From NCBI RefSeq assembly GCF_020804225.1, contig NZ_WJBI01000021.1, positions 1 to 64,000 of the forward strand: a stretch of 64,000 nt of DNA, read 5' to 3'. Under the pieces are notes generated by a model that was not told where the DNA came from, did not search any database, and worked only from the letters and a program-made list of their open reading frames with translations. This document shows positions 45,495-54,286 of this stretch, one piece after another (within the stretch, counting starts at the first letter, position 1; every line of letters starts with the position of its first letter). Source of the DNA: Methanosarcina sp. DH2 (GTDB lineage: Archaea; Halobacteriota; Methanosarcinia; Methanosarcinales; Methanosarcinaceae). The position numbers were made by a program, and so were the translations under genes.

Positions 45495-45752
45495 TCAACG
45501 GTACATGCGACTCAGAGGTTCTATTGTAATCACTACAAGGGTTAATTTTTCATAGTCTATTCTATAAAGCAGCCTTAAATGCCTGGACCGAAATCGGAAT
45601 ATTTTTTCCTGGCTTTCGATTATTCTTTTTGCGCCCTGTGGGACTGGATCAAAAGAAAGCTCTTCAAGTACTTCCTTGACACGGGAATGCGTACTCTCAT
45701 CTGCCTTCTTCATAAAATCCTGTGCAGGAAGATCAAAAAAAACTTCGAACAT
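45495..45752 (-). CDS. RelE/ParE-family toxin, pair 2
   Basis: 85 residues, RelE/ParE layout: FEVFFDLPAQDFMKKADESTHSRVKEVLEEL, then GAKRIIESQEKIFRFRSRHLRLLYRIDYEKLTLVVITIEPLSRMYR. The RFRSRHLRLLYRID strand and the C-terminal Arg/Tyr are typical of mRNA interferases. ATG at 45752 follows the antitoxin stop with a one-base gap. Not closely similar to toxin 1 at 34223. Activity inferred from family. Confidence 0.85.
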   Translation of the reverse strand: MFEVFFDLPAQDFMKKADESTHSRVKEVLEELSFDPVPQGAKRIIESQEKIFRFRSRHLRLLYRIDYEKLTLVVITIEPLSRMYR

Positions 45753-45753
45753 T

Positions 45754-45954
45754 TCAGAGCCTCATTTCTTCAAGCTTCTTTAATGGTACAAGCCTTCCTC
45801 TTGCCTCATTTTCAAAACTTCTGAAAACAAGCTCTTTTTCTTCTGCGGTGAGCAGGGCATCTATATCTACCATATGCTCTTTTATTTCTGCAAGCTGCTT
45901 CTTTATGAAATTAAGCTCTTCAAAGATTTTTCTATCAATTTTTTCCCCGGTCAT
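45754..45954 (-). CDS. Putative antitoxin of pair 2
   Basis: 66 residues from the second ATG (45954); the first in-frame ATG at 45963 adds three residues. Charged helical protein (GEKIDRKIFEELNFIKKQLAEIKEHMVDIDALLTAEEKELVFRSF) with a C-terminal tail RLVPLKKLEEMRL. Overall pattern is like the antitoxin at 34020. Upstream of the toxin by one base; probable autorepressing operon, not visible in sequence. Confidence 0.75.
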   Translation of the reverse strand: MTGEKIDRKIFEELNFIKKQLAEIKEHMVDIDALLTAEEKELVFRSFENEARGRLVPLKKLEEMRL

Positions 45955-45963
45955 AAGAATCAC

Positions 45964-46367
45964 TGCCTTTGCTTATATAACTTGGAAACTATTATCTGCT
46001 ACTCAGGGCTTACAAGCAGCATCAAGGAGTTATCCTGTAATATAGAGTCCCCCATAATATAGAGTCCGATCTATAGAGTCACATGATACAGAGCCGTCAC
46101 ATGATATAGAGCGTCTCCTGATAGAGAGTTATCTTCTTACTTCTTCATCAAAGTATCGTGAACTAAGACTTTATGGGAAACTTTAAATTCAGGATGTCCA
46201 GATTCAGGATATTCAGTTACATAATTTAAATTTTATATTTCGACTTTAAGATAAACAAATACAAAAAATACAAATACAAAAAATCAGCAAAATTCAAAAG
46301 GTAAATATTATAAGAATGACAAAATTATATGCAAAACCTGGAGATCTGTAAAAGGGCGGGAGAAAAA
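45964..46367. other. Intergenic region with degenerate repeats
   Basis: About 400 bases between divergent genes. At 46035-46130 there are five degenerate copies of a roughly 20-base unit built around ATATAGAGTC. The remainder is AT-rich, with AATACAAAAAATACAAATACAAAAAATC around 46257-46286. Holds the promoters for toxin pair 2 and the MarC gene. Confidence 0.45.
46035..46130 (+). repeat. Degenerate tandem repeat with ATAGAG core
   Basis: ATATAGAGTCCCCC, ATATAGAGTCCGATC, TATAGAGTCACATG, ATACAGAGCCGTCACATG and ATATAGAGCGTCTCC follow each other at 15-20-base spacing. Could be a binding array or slippage product. Confidence 0.5.
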
Positions 46368-47006
46368 ATGGTAAACGAAAACCTCGGGTTTTTCATCTAT
46401 GTGTTCTCATCCATTTTTGTGGTTGTAAGCCCTATCAGCGGAGTTGTAACTTTTATCTCCCTGACAAGCAAGATGACACGGAAAGAAAAAAATGATGTCG
46501 CAAAAAAAGCAGTGGTGCTTGCGTGTATAATTGCCCTATCTTTTGCAATTACCGGAAGCATGATACTCAAGTTATTCAGCATCAGTGTAGACTCACTTCG
46601 GGTTGCCGGAGGACTCCTGCTTTTTAGTATTGCATTTGACATGATGCATGCAAAAGTCTCAAGGGAGAGCATTACTGAAGAAGAAATCAGTCAGTCCCAG
46701 GAACGGGAAGATATCTGGGTCTTTCCGATCGGCCTTCCGCTCCTTACAGGGCCGGGTACGATCAGCACAGTAATTGTCCTTATGGGGGTGGCAGACGGCG
46801 TTCAACAAAAAGCAATCGTTCTCATATCGATTATATCTACATTCATACTTTGCCTGTTTATCTTCCTCTTCTCAAGGAGGATCCACAAGTTTATAGGATA
46901 TAACGGAATGCTTGTCTTTACAAGGCTTATGGGGCTTCTACTTGCGGCTCTTGCAGTGGACTTGACTGCTACGGGAATAATAAATATATTCGGGCGGGTA
47001 ATTTGA
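46368..47006 (+). CDS. MarC-family integral membrane protein
   Basis: 212 residues from ATG 46368. Six hydrophobic segments in the UPF0056/MarC order: FFIYVFSSIFVVVSPISGVVTFISLT, AVVLACIIALSFAITGSMIL, VDSLRVAGGLLLFSIAFDMM, IWVFPIGLPLLTGPGTISTVIVLM, IVLISIISTFILCLFIFLFS, GLLLAALAVDLTATGI. The two half-repeats with SPISG and LTGPGTIS are diagnostic. Function of the family is unresolved (once linked to multiple antibiotic resistance). An upstream in-frame ATG (46329) has no binding site, while GGGCGGGAG precedes 46368. Confidence 0.88.
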   Translation: MVNENLGFFIYVFSSIFVVVSPISGVVTFISLTSKMTRKEKNDVAKKAVVLACIIALSFAITGSMILKLFSISVDSLRVAGGLLLFSIAFDMMHAKVSRESITEEEISQSQEREDIWVFPIGLPLLTGPGTISTVIVLMGVADGVQQKAIVLISIISTFILCLFIFLFSRRIHKFIGYNGMLVFTRLMGLLLAALAVDLTATGIINIFGRVI

Positions 47007-47130
47007 AGCCTTCAGGTTTGAGAGTTCAAAACTCTTAAACCTTTCCAAATTCCGGCGCATGCAAGTTAAGCAGGCAGGACTATCAGAAAGGATTACTAGC
47101 AGGATATCAGCGGATTATAAGGCGAGTTGA

Positions 47131-48393
47131 TTAAGCCTTTCCGTTATACCGTCTGTTCACGTATTCTATCAGTTTACTACCTGTGAGCCTTTCGCTTGAT
47201 GGACCTATACGGATATAGAACTCTTCGTCATTTCGGTCCGGTTTGAGGAAAACAGCTTCATCGCTTTTTTTGCAGTCGATTTCCAGAATTTTTTTGCCGT
47301 TTACAGGCACAAGAGTATACTCTATCATTGAAGCGTAATTGAGGCCTATGTGCTGCTTTATGAGCTGTTTGAAATGCAGGAGGAACCTGTCCTCGTTCGG
47401 GAAACCATCATTTTTTATTCCCAGGACTTCCCCGCTGTTAGAGACGCCGACGAGAAGAATGCCGCCATCGGTGTTCAGGTAAGCAACAATTGTCTTCATG
47501 ACGGCATGTTCTATATTCCAGTCAGGCTTTCCGGTGATAAGGTTCATTCGCAGTGTGGATTTGAACTCAAGTTTTTTGCTCTCCCCCCGCCGGATCAGCT
47601 CCAGAATGTAGTCGGAATCATTTGCAAGCTTCACTGCCTCCCGGATAAGTTCGAGCTTTTTGCGAATATGTGTTATGCTCTTGGGATAGGTTGAAAGCCT
47701 GCACTCGAACACACCTAGCTGGGAAATAAGTTCCTTTGTAAGAGCTTTGATTTTAAGGACCTCAAGCTGGACCTGCAGGTCAGGAAGATAGAGTTTGCTA
47801 TGTGTAAGAGAATCGAGGTCCACATTCGGAAGAGATAAAACTCCGGGAAAGAAAGGAACAGCTGCACCTGAAAGTACAGAAGCGCTCTCACCGTTTTCCT
47901 CACACATATTCTCAACCGAAGCCTTGCTTTCAAATGCGATTTCACCTGCCGTAAGGGAGGAGACTTCTGCGAATCCAGACCCTCCTGAAAAATGAGCGGA
48001 TGAGGCTGTACCGTTCAGGGAATTTACCACAGAGGGCACCGAAACCGGCGCTTCAGGTTCCCGGGTTTCGGGTCTCAGGATAAAGCCTCTCGCTTCCCAG
48101 GCCTTCCGGATTTTCAGGCCGAGAGGATTGTTGAAAAAGTCCGCAAGGTACTCAGAACTTACCTTATCGGGGTCGAGAACAAGCTGGATGTAAACCCGAA
48201 AATCACCTTCTCCGGGGAAAGAACTGGCTGCACTCAGTTCCTGGTAAAGAGGGAGATAAAGGGAATTTTCTTCTCCGGTAAAGCCGTACTCCAAGTCCGG
48301 GTCGGGAAAATTGACCTTTAACGTAAGGTCCGAGAGATTTGTCGGCTTCAGGCCATACTGACTGCATAAAGAGTCTATTTCTTTTTCAACCAT
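47131..48393 (-). CDS. Schlafen AlbA_2-domain protein
   Basis: 420 residues from ATG 48393 (an in-frame TTG at 48447 would add 18). The N-terminal third (about 1-110) is unrecognised and the middle is low-complexity serine-rich. The C-terminus (about 275-415) is the AlbA_2/Schlafen domain: RRGESKKLEFKSTLRMNL, then KTIVAYLNTDGGILLVGVSNSGEVLGI, EYTLVPVNGKKILEIDCKKS and EEFYIRIGPSSERLTGSKLIEYVNRR. This module binds nucleic acid or acts as an RNase in relatives. Cytosolic. Not in an operon. Ribosome-binding sites are weak for either start. Confidence 0.82.
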   Translation of the reverse strand: MVEKEIDSLCSQYGLKPTNLSDLTLKVNFPDPDLEYGFTGEENSLYLPLYQELSAASSFPGEGDFRVYIQLVLDPDKVSSEYLADFFNNPLGLKIRKAWEARGFILRPETREPEAPVSVPSVVNSLNGTASSAHFSGGSGFAEVSSLTAGEIAFESKASVENMCEENGESASVLSGAAVPFFPGVLSLPNVDLDSLTHSKLYLPDLQVQLEVLKIKALTKELISQLGVFECRLSTYPKSITHIRKKLELIREAVKLANDSDYILELIRRGESKKLEFKSTLRMNLITGKPDWNIEHAVMKTIVAYLNTDGGILLVGVSNSGEVLGIKNDGFPNEDRFLLHFKQLIKQHIGLNYASMIEYTLVPVNGKKILEIDCKKSDEAVFLKPDRNDEEFYIRIGPSSERLTGSKLIEYVNRRYNGKA

Positions 48394-48447
48394 GGGGATC
48401 AAACAGAGAGGGTTTCTGGTATTAATGCTGCTTTCAGGTTTATGCAA

Positions 48448-49005
48448 TTTTTGAGGTTAATGCTGCTTATTGAATTTAAAACTCATATACCTTTTTCTTT
48501 TCAAGTTGCTCAAAATTTAATTCTCCGATTAGAAACCAGAAAAACAGGAGGGAAAAAGTTAGAAAATAAAGAGTAAAATAAAGAGTAAAGTAAAGAGTAA
48601 AATAAAGAGTAAAATAAAAAGAAAGAGCCGAAAAACCTTCTCCGACTGCGCGATTATATTCCGGAATCCAAACTGTGCCAATGCAGTCAGTTTGTGTTTT
48701 GCTTTTCACTATGTGCAGGCAGGCTTAAGCGGCACACAGAATATGGAAAGAAAAAACGCAGGATCTTACCGGGTGTTTTCGGAATAATACTGGCAAGTAA
48801 ACCCGGGAGTACCTGGAAAAATAAATAAACTCAAAAATATGGACCCGGCCCTAAATTCATATAGCGATTAGATCAGAGCCAGGTTTGCCTGAGATTTGTT
48901 TTAAGATTCACAGTTCAGATATCAACTATCTCTACATTATCTTCCGCCTGCAGGTACGTTGATATCCGTTTAGCCTTGAAAATCAGTTATTCGCTTAATA
49001 TTGAC
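48448..49005. other. Intergenic region with 12-bp repeats
   Basis: About 560 bases. An open minus-strand frame at 48476-48709 owes its YFTLYFTL pattern to a 12-bp tandem repeat and is not called. The remaining sequence shows no gene. Confidence 0.45.
48566..48620 (+). repeat. 12-bp tandem repeat
   Basis: Four to five copies of AATAAAGAGTAA (variants AGTAAAGAGTAA, AATAAAAAGAAA). Non-coding, in the spacer upstream of the Schlafen-domain gene. Confidence 0.7.
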
Positions 49006-49218
49006 TTAAATGTGGGCTATTTCCTGAACTGCAGATTGAGCGGATGCATTAACAGATGTAACCGAAGATGTAACTGAGGATGTAACTGAGGATGTAACTG
49101 AGGATGTGGACCCGCATTTTCTGCAGTAGTAAAAATTATTCGAGCCGATTACCTGTTTTTTAAGGGTTGTGCCGCACCTGACACATTTTGAAGGGAAATC
49201 AAACATATCTAAACTCAC
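49006..49218 (-). CDS. Small zinc-ribbon protein with SSVT repeat tail
   Basis: 70 residues. Two CxxC knuckles, CVRCG and CRKCG (about 12-16 and 32-36), form a zinc ribbon. The C-terminus contains SSVT four times, encoded by a 12-bp tandem repeat (GATGTAACTGAG and variants, 49048-49100). The tail ends ASAQSAVQEIAHI. Function unknown. ATG overlaps the stop of the next minus-strand gene upstream by four bases (49215-49218), so the two are coupled. Confidence 0.7.
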   Translation of the reverse strand: MSLDMFDFPSKCVRCGTTLKKQVIGSNNFYYCRKCGSTSSVTSSVTSSVTSSVTSVNASAQSAVQEIAHI

Positions 49219-49409
49219 TCCAGAATCATCAGCGGTTCAAGCCTTGCAGTTTCTTTTCTTGTCCAGTATCCGCACACGGTACAGTATTGAAAACCTCTGA
49301 AAAGATCGTTTTCGAGTTCGGAATGACATTCAGGACATCTTTTTAAAAAAAGCGTATGGCCTGGCTCTTTTTTATCCCCTATATTTTGTGTTCTGTTTAT
49401 TTTCTCCAT
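49215..49409 (-). CDS. Small zinc-ribbon protein
   Basis: 64 residues with CPECHSEL and CTVCGYWT as the two zinc knuckles. N-terminal MEKINRTQNIGDKK and C-terminal RKETARLEPLMILE are charged. It resembles small archaeal zinc-ribbon proteins of unknown role. ATG at 49409 is preceded by AAAGGAAGCAATTAATT. It precedes and overlaps the gene at 49006, giving a two-gene operon of metal-binding mini-proteins. Confidence 0.7.
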   Translation of the reverse strand: MEKINRTQNIGDKKEPGHTLFLKRCPECHSELENDLFRGFQYCTVCGYWTRKETARLEPLMILE

Positions 49410-49632
49410 AATTAATTGCTTCCTTTAAATTTTTCACACTCAATATGTATATTTACTGCATTACATATATAGATTTTCCAGCAGTATGATATTTTCGATG
49501 CAGGTATAGTTATATTCTGCAAACACGTACAGAGATTCACAGGCAGCCGCAGATAAACCGCAACTGCCAATTCCCGGTTGAAATTTGGCCAGCCTCATAA
49601 AAAAGGAGTTGACAGGCCCCCAGGAAGTTATT

Positions 49633-52050
49633 TCAGCGCCTTCTGAGCTCTTTTTCAGTTTCGAGGACCTTAAGGGTGATTTTCATAACAGAGTCCGGAT
49701 TAAGGGAAATTGAATCGATTCCCTCTCTTACCAGAAATTCTGCAATCTCAGGGAAATCACTTGGAGCCTGACCGCAGATCCCGCTGTGCCTTCCGTTACG
49801 TTTTGCCCCCTGCACTGCCATTGACATAATTTTCATGACTCCCGGATCTCGCTCATCGAATTCTGCGGCAAGCAGTTCGGAATCACGATCAACCCCGAGG
49901 GTCAGCTGAGTCAGATCATTTGAGCCTATGGAAAAGCCATCAAAGAATTTACTGAACTCATCGACAAGCAGGACGTTATTCGGAATTTCGCACATAACGT
50001 AGACTTGAAGCCCATTTTCTCCGCGCCTGAGCCCGTTTTGTTCCATCTCGACAATGACTTTCTTCGCTTCCTCAACGGTCCGGCAGAAGGGGATCATAAG
50101 AATGAGGTTTGTAAGTCCCATTTCCCCCCTGACCTTTTTCATAGCCCTGCACTCAAGGGCAAAGCCCTCCCTGTAACGCTCATCAAAGTAGCGGGAAGCC
50201 CCTCTGAACCCTATCATGGGATTGTTTTCTTCCATTTCAAAATAGCTGCCCCCAACAAGGCTTGCATATTCATTGGTTTTGAAATCGCTCATCCTGACCA
50301 CGACAGGTTTAGGGTAAAAAGCTGCAGCAATCATCCCGACGCCTCTGGCAAGCTGTTCGACAAAATAATCTTCCTTTTTCGCATACCCCCGTGTCAGTTT
50401 TTCGATCTCCCGGATCTCTCCCGGAGCTTTGACCTTTTCCGGGTGCACAAGCGCCATTGGATGAACTTTGATATAGCTTGTGATAATGAACTCGAGCCTT
50501 GCAAGCCCTATCCCGTCATTAGGGATCATGGAAAAAGCAAAAGCGCTGTCCGGGTTTCCAAGGTTCATCATAATCTCGGTTTCGGGGCGTTCAAGGTCTT
50601 TCAGGCTCAGGGTATCTTTATGGAAGGGGAGGATGCCTGCGTATACAAGCCCGTCTTCTCCCTCGGCACAGCTCACAGTAATTTCCCTGCCTGTCTCAAG
50701 GACTTCAGTCGCATTTTCAGCTCCGACAACTGCAGGGATTCCGAGTTCCCGGCTGACAATAGCCGCATGACAGGTCCGACCTCCCTTGTTTGTGACAATT
50801 GCAGCCGCAGTTTTCATAACCGGCTCCCAGTCGGGCGTGGTTGTATCAGCAATCAGGATCTCACCGGGCCTGAAAGAGGGCAGGTCAGAGACATCAGGGA
50901 TCACACGGGCTTTTCCTGAAGCGATCTTATCTCCAACGCTCCTGCCTTTTGCAAGGACTTCTGACTTCTCTTCAAGGACATAGGTTTCCAGAACATCCTT
51001 TTCTCTCTGGGACTGGACGGTTTCGGGCCTTGCCTGCACTATGAAGATTTCCCCTGTTATGCCGTCCTTTGCCCATTCGATGTCCATGGGCCTGGATTCC
51101 CTATACTTGTTAGAATAATGGTCTTCGATGTCGATTGCATACCCGGCAAGTTTGAGCACTTCTTCATCATTAATACAGAAGCGCTGCCTGTCAGCCTCAG
51201 GGACCTCCACATTTCGCGTGAGTACTTTTGAGTCACCCCTGCCATAGATCATCTTGATTTCTTTGCTTCCGATCTTCTTCTGGATAATTGGTTTATACCC
51301 TGCCCGGAAAGCAGGCTTGAAAACATAGAACTCATCAGGGTTGACCTGCCCCTGCACGATATTCTCTCCAAGCCCGTATGCCCCGGTAATGAAAACGACA
51401 TCTCTGAAGCCTGTTTCCGTATCAAGAGTAAAAATCACACCGCTTGAAGCCAGGTCAGACCTGATCATCTTCATGATTCCTATGGAAAGGGCTACTTTGA
51501 AGTGGTCAAACTTGTTAGTTACGCGGTAGGAGATGGCCCTATCCGTAAAAAGAGAAGCGAAACAGCGTATACAGGCATCCCGGAGCCCAGGATAACCCCT
51601 TATATTGAGATAAGTCTCCTGCTGCCCCGCAAAGGAAGCAGTTGGCAGGTCCTCAGCCGTTGCCGAGCTCCTTACAGCTACGTCCGTATCCTCTCCGTAC
51701 TGCTCGCAGAGGCGGTCATAAGCATCTTTAATCTCCTCCCACAGGTCGTCAGGAATTCCCGCACCAAGAATCAGGTCTCTTGCAGCCTTTCCCCTCTTTG
51801 AAAGCTCGGATACATCCGAAGTATCAAGCCCTTCCATTGTTTTTTTAAGCTTTTCCAGAACCCCTCCTTCCTTCAGCATGTGCCAGTAAGCATCAGAAGT
51901 AACTGAAAAGCCGTTAGGGATTTTCACCCCTTTTGAAGTGAGTTCCCTGTACATCTCCCCTATGGAAGCATTCTTCCCGCCAACCAGCGGGACATCCTCG
52001 ATCGTAGTCTCTTCAAACCAGCGGATGTATTTGTTTTTATCTCCAGGCAT
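49633..52050 (-). CDS. ppsA: Phosphoenolpyruvate synthase
   Basis: 805 residues. N-terminal ATP-grasp: GGKNASIGEMYREL, VAVRSSATAEDLPTASFAGQQETYLN, then ASSGVIFTLD. The phosphohistidine domain has GGRTCHAAIVSRELGIPAVVG with His428. The C-terminal TIM barrel has NDGIGLARLEFI, KPVVVRMSDFKTNEY, GFRGASRY, GSNDLTQLTLGVDRDS and RHSGICGQAPSD. It makes phosphoenolpyruvate from pyruvate and ATP, needed for gluconeogenesis in a methanogen. ATG at 52050; upstream rc TATGCC follows GGGGAA. Monocistronic. Confidence 0.96.
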   Translation of the reverse strand: MPGDKNKYIRWFEETTIEDVPLVGGKNASIGEMYRELTSKGVKIPNGFSVTSDAYWHMLKEGGVLEKLKKTMEGLDTSDVSELSKRGKAARDLILGAGIPDDLWEEIKDAYDRLCEQYGEDTDVAVRSSATAEDLPTASFAGQQETYLNIRGYPGLRDACIRCFASLFTDRAISYRVTNKFDHFKVALSIGIMKMIRSDLASSGVIFTLDTETGFRDVVFITGAYGLGENIVQGQVNPDEFYVFKPAFRAGYKPIIQKKIGSKEIKMIYGRGDSKVLTRNVEVPEADRQRFCINDEEVLKLAGYAIDIEDHYSNKYRESRPMDIEWAKDGITGEIFIVQARPETVQSQREKDVLETYVLEEKSEVLAKGRSVGDKIASGKARVIPDVSDLPSFRPGEILIADTTTPDWEPVMKTAAAIVTNKGGRTCHAAIVSRELGIPAVVGAENATEVLETGREITVSCAEGEDGLVYAGILPFHKDTLSLKDLERPETEIMMNLGNPDSAFAFSMIPNDGIGLARLEFIITSYIKVHPMALVHPEKVKAPGEIREIEKLTRGYAKKEDYFVEQLARGVGMIAAAFYPKPVVVRMSDFKTNEYASLVGGSYFEMEENNPMIGFRGASRYFDERYREGFALECRAMKKVRGEMGLTNLILMIPFCRTVEEAKKVIVEMEQNGLRRGENGLQVYVMCEIPNNVLLVDEFSKFFDGFSIGSNDLTQLTLGVDRDSELLAAEFDERDPGVMKIMSMAVQGAKRNGRHSGICGQAPSDFPEIAEFLVREGIDSISLNPDSVMKITLKVLETEKELRRR

Positions 52051-52392
52051 ATTCCCCGAAACCCCTCATAAGATTTTGTCTGAACTAAATAAGTACTGCA
52101 ACACATTTAAAGTTTAATGCTGTTGTGAGAAAGTTATCCAGAAGCGCATAAGATATGTACCAAAACAGAAACTTTCCCAAATTAAATTTAATACCCCATT
52201 TAATAGTTACGTTCTAATGAAAGAAATGAGTTTGCCTACTTATAAAAAATTAAGATAAAGCCCCCATACGAAATGAAAAACAAGAGAAAATAGGGTTCAA
52301 ATGAGGTTTTATCCATAAGGCTTTTTATATCAAGTAAATTTTCGTATTGATCTAAAAAGAGAAGTTAAGCCCGTTTTTATGTTCAGACAGGC
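52051..52392. other. Promoter region of ppsA
   Basis: About 340 AT-rich bases between ppsA and the deaminase gene, both on the minus strand. The ppsA promoter should lie here. A TTTAAA string near 52107-52112 is compatible with a TATA-like box, but I cannot fix it. No gene. Confidence 0.35.
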
Positions 52393-52866
52393 TCAGTATT
52401 CCACCTTATTCTCAGATTCTTCCCATGCCCTGAAAGCTTCAAGGGCTTCTTCCCGCAGAAGCTGTTTGAACTCGATTTTTCGTTCCTGAAGAGGGCGTGA
52501 AATTTCCTCGTATATGAAGGAATCATCAAAGCCGATATTTTCAGCATCAGACCTTGTGTTGGCAAAGAAAACTTTATCTATCCTTGCCCAGTAGATGGCC
52601 CCAAAGCACATAGGACAGGGCTCGCAGGAAATATAGATATTACATCCGCTAAGATCAAAGGTATTCAGTTTCCGGGCTGCCTGTCTTATAGCACCTATTT
52701 CGGCATGGGCAGTCGGATCATTAAGTACGGTAACCTGGTTGCAGCTTTCCGAAACTATGTCCCCGTTTTTCGTTATCACGGCACCAAAAGGCCCTCCCCC
52801 TCTTTTTATACTTTCTAAGGAAAGTTCAATGGCGCGTCTTATAAACAAAGAGTCTTTTTCTGACAT
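52393..52866 (-). CDS. guaD: Guanine deaminase / CDA-fold nucleobase deaminase
   Basis: 157 residues. Zinc-dependent deaminase fold: GGGPFGAVITKNGDIV, TAHAEIGAIRQAAR (His54 ligand, Glu56 proton shuttle) and CEPCPMCFGAIYWARIDKVFFANT (Cys84 and Cys87 ligands). The C-terminal half has DDSFIYEEIS and ends LLREEALEAFRAWEES, typical of bacterial-type GuaD. It deaminates guanine to xanthine; the tRNA-specific TadA class lacks this C-terminus. Gene symbol is by family resemblance. ATG at 52866; no obvious partners. Confidence 0.85.
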   Translation of the reverse strand: MSEKDSLFIRRAIELSLESIKRGGGPFGAVITKNGDIVSESCNQVTVLNDPTAHAEIGAIRQAARKLNTFDLSGCNIYISCEPCPMCFGAIYWARIDKVFFANTRSDAENIGFDDSFIYEEISRPLQERKIEFKQLLREEALEAFRAWEESENKVEY

Positions 52867-53050
52867 GTGTCGCTCTCTGATTTATGTATTCATCTAGATG
52901 ATAAATATAATGATAGGATATGTCCTTTAACGGCAGGATATGCTTTTTATGAAAAAATAAAATCATTTTGTGAAATGAAAATTAAAAAACGGACATTTTG
53001 CAGGACAAAACTTAAGTACAAAACATATCAAACCATTAACTGGAGTGATA

Positions 53051-53329
53051 ATGTTGACAACCAAAAGTTTTACCGCTGAAGAAGCAAAGGCAGTCGGGGA
53101 AAAACTGGGACTAACCTGGGATAAGTTCGATGTTGACCAGTTCCGCAGAGGCATGGACGTGGAGCTTGAACACGGGACAAGAGACCCCGCTACAAACGTT
53201 ACAAACGACGACCCCATAATGACAGGAAAGATTGCCCTGGCTCATCTTAACGAATTTCCGGACTATTACGACAGGCTGGAAGAAATGGAAGAGGAAGCTG
53301 AGGAATACTGGGAAAAAACTGAAAACTGA
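53051..53329 (+). CDS. DUF5661 family protein
   Basis: 92 residues. LTTKSFTAEEAKAVGEKLGLTWDKFDVDQFRRGMDVELEHG, then TNVTNDDPIMTGKIALAHLNEFPDYYDRLEEMEEEAEEYW. Both conserved blocks of DUF5661 are complete. Probably a small helical cytosolic protein of unknown function. ATG at 53051 follows GGAGTGATA; GTG at 53045 overlaps the binding site and is rejected. Confidence 0.85.
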   Translation: MLTTKSFTAEEAKAVGEKLGLTWDKFDVDQFRRGMDVELEHGTRDPATNVTNDDPIMTGKIALAHLNEFPDYYDRLEEMEEEAEEYWEKTEN

Positions 53330-54286
53330 ACTTAAAAAACAGAATCTCATTTTTTTAATTTTCATTTCAATTTTCGCTTCCCGCGTTTCGCTGCCCGAGT
53401 TTCGTTTCGGGATCACAGGAAATCGAAGATTTTCTGGGAGTTGCACTGCAAGTGCAACAGCACGATGTCTTCTTCGCCCCGAATTGCGCCTCGCCCGAAT
53501 TGCTCCTCGGGAGTACGCGGTCATTTTCGCTACGCTTCTCTTCGCTCAAGAGAACTAAATTATAAGTGTAACAATAATCTGAGCTCAAGTAGAAAGATTA
53601 AAAATACCAATAGATGGCGGAGACGCTTGTATTTATCGGAAATCGAAAGACGGGTCCGAGGGATAGGAAAACTATTGTTTCGGTCTGAGGATATTCTTTC
53701 GTGTTTTGTCTCTCATAATTGTGAGGTTGGTTTGCCGATTATTTGTGATCTGGCTGACGACCGGTCTAAGACCAGTGCGGCGTGGGGAGAGAACTAAAAG
53801 ATTTCCTGCGGGACCCCGGCATGCATCAACCAATTGGTAAGGAATCACCCATTTTTTGAATTCACCTTAGATTCCTTTTAATCTCGAAATTTTTACCCAT
53901 TTTAACTTAATCCAGCCTTCAGTCTCAATCAGGCCTATTTCAGGCAAACAGTCTTAAATAAATTTTAATAAAGAAGAGAATAAGATGTAAAATCATCACA
54001 CTACAGAAAAAAATATTATAATTAGTTTGCATTGACTTTCCTGACTGATTCCGGAAAAATAGTTCATGAAACCTTAAGAAAGAGCAACAGGAAAAAAGGA
54101 ATTTAGAGTTTATAACATATGATTTTTCACTTAAGAAAAATAAAAGGGGTAAAAAAAAGCCGATGAAAATAGGTTCTCACTGAAAACTCCTTAATTTTTT
54201 GCAGGAAAAGAAATTATATAAGTTAAAGATCATACATATAGTAAATCTATATAAGATTTTCCCATTAGTTGCAAAAACCATGAAAA
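53330..54286. other. Spacer with dispersed repeat, no gene
   Basis: About 950 bases before the hybrid kinase. Contains the second copy of the hairpin repeat (53408-53565). A short frame around 53613-53685 (MAETLVFIGNRKTGPRDRK) lacks a binding site and match. The rest is AT-rich, with a likely kinase promoter near 54210-54260. Confidence 0.45.
53408..53565 (+). repeat. Dispersed repeat with perfect hairpin, copy 2
   Basis: Same blocks as at 26525-26625: GGGATCACAGGAAATC, the hairpin GTTGCACTGCAAGTGCAAC, then TTCGCTACGCTTC and TTCGCTCAAGAGAACTAAATTA. About 60 bases of GC-rich insert (CGCCTCGCCCGAATTGC) separate the two conserved blocks. Confidence 0.7.

Noticed and set aside
48476-48709. 77-codon frame with YFTLYFTL pattern
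   Set aside because: Pattern is the translation of a 12-bp tandem repeat; no binding site or domain.
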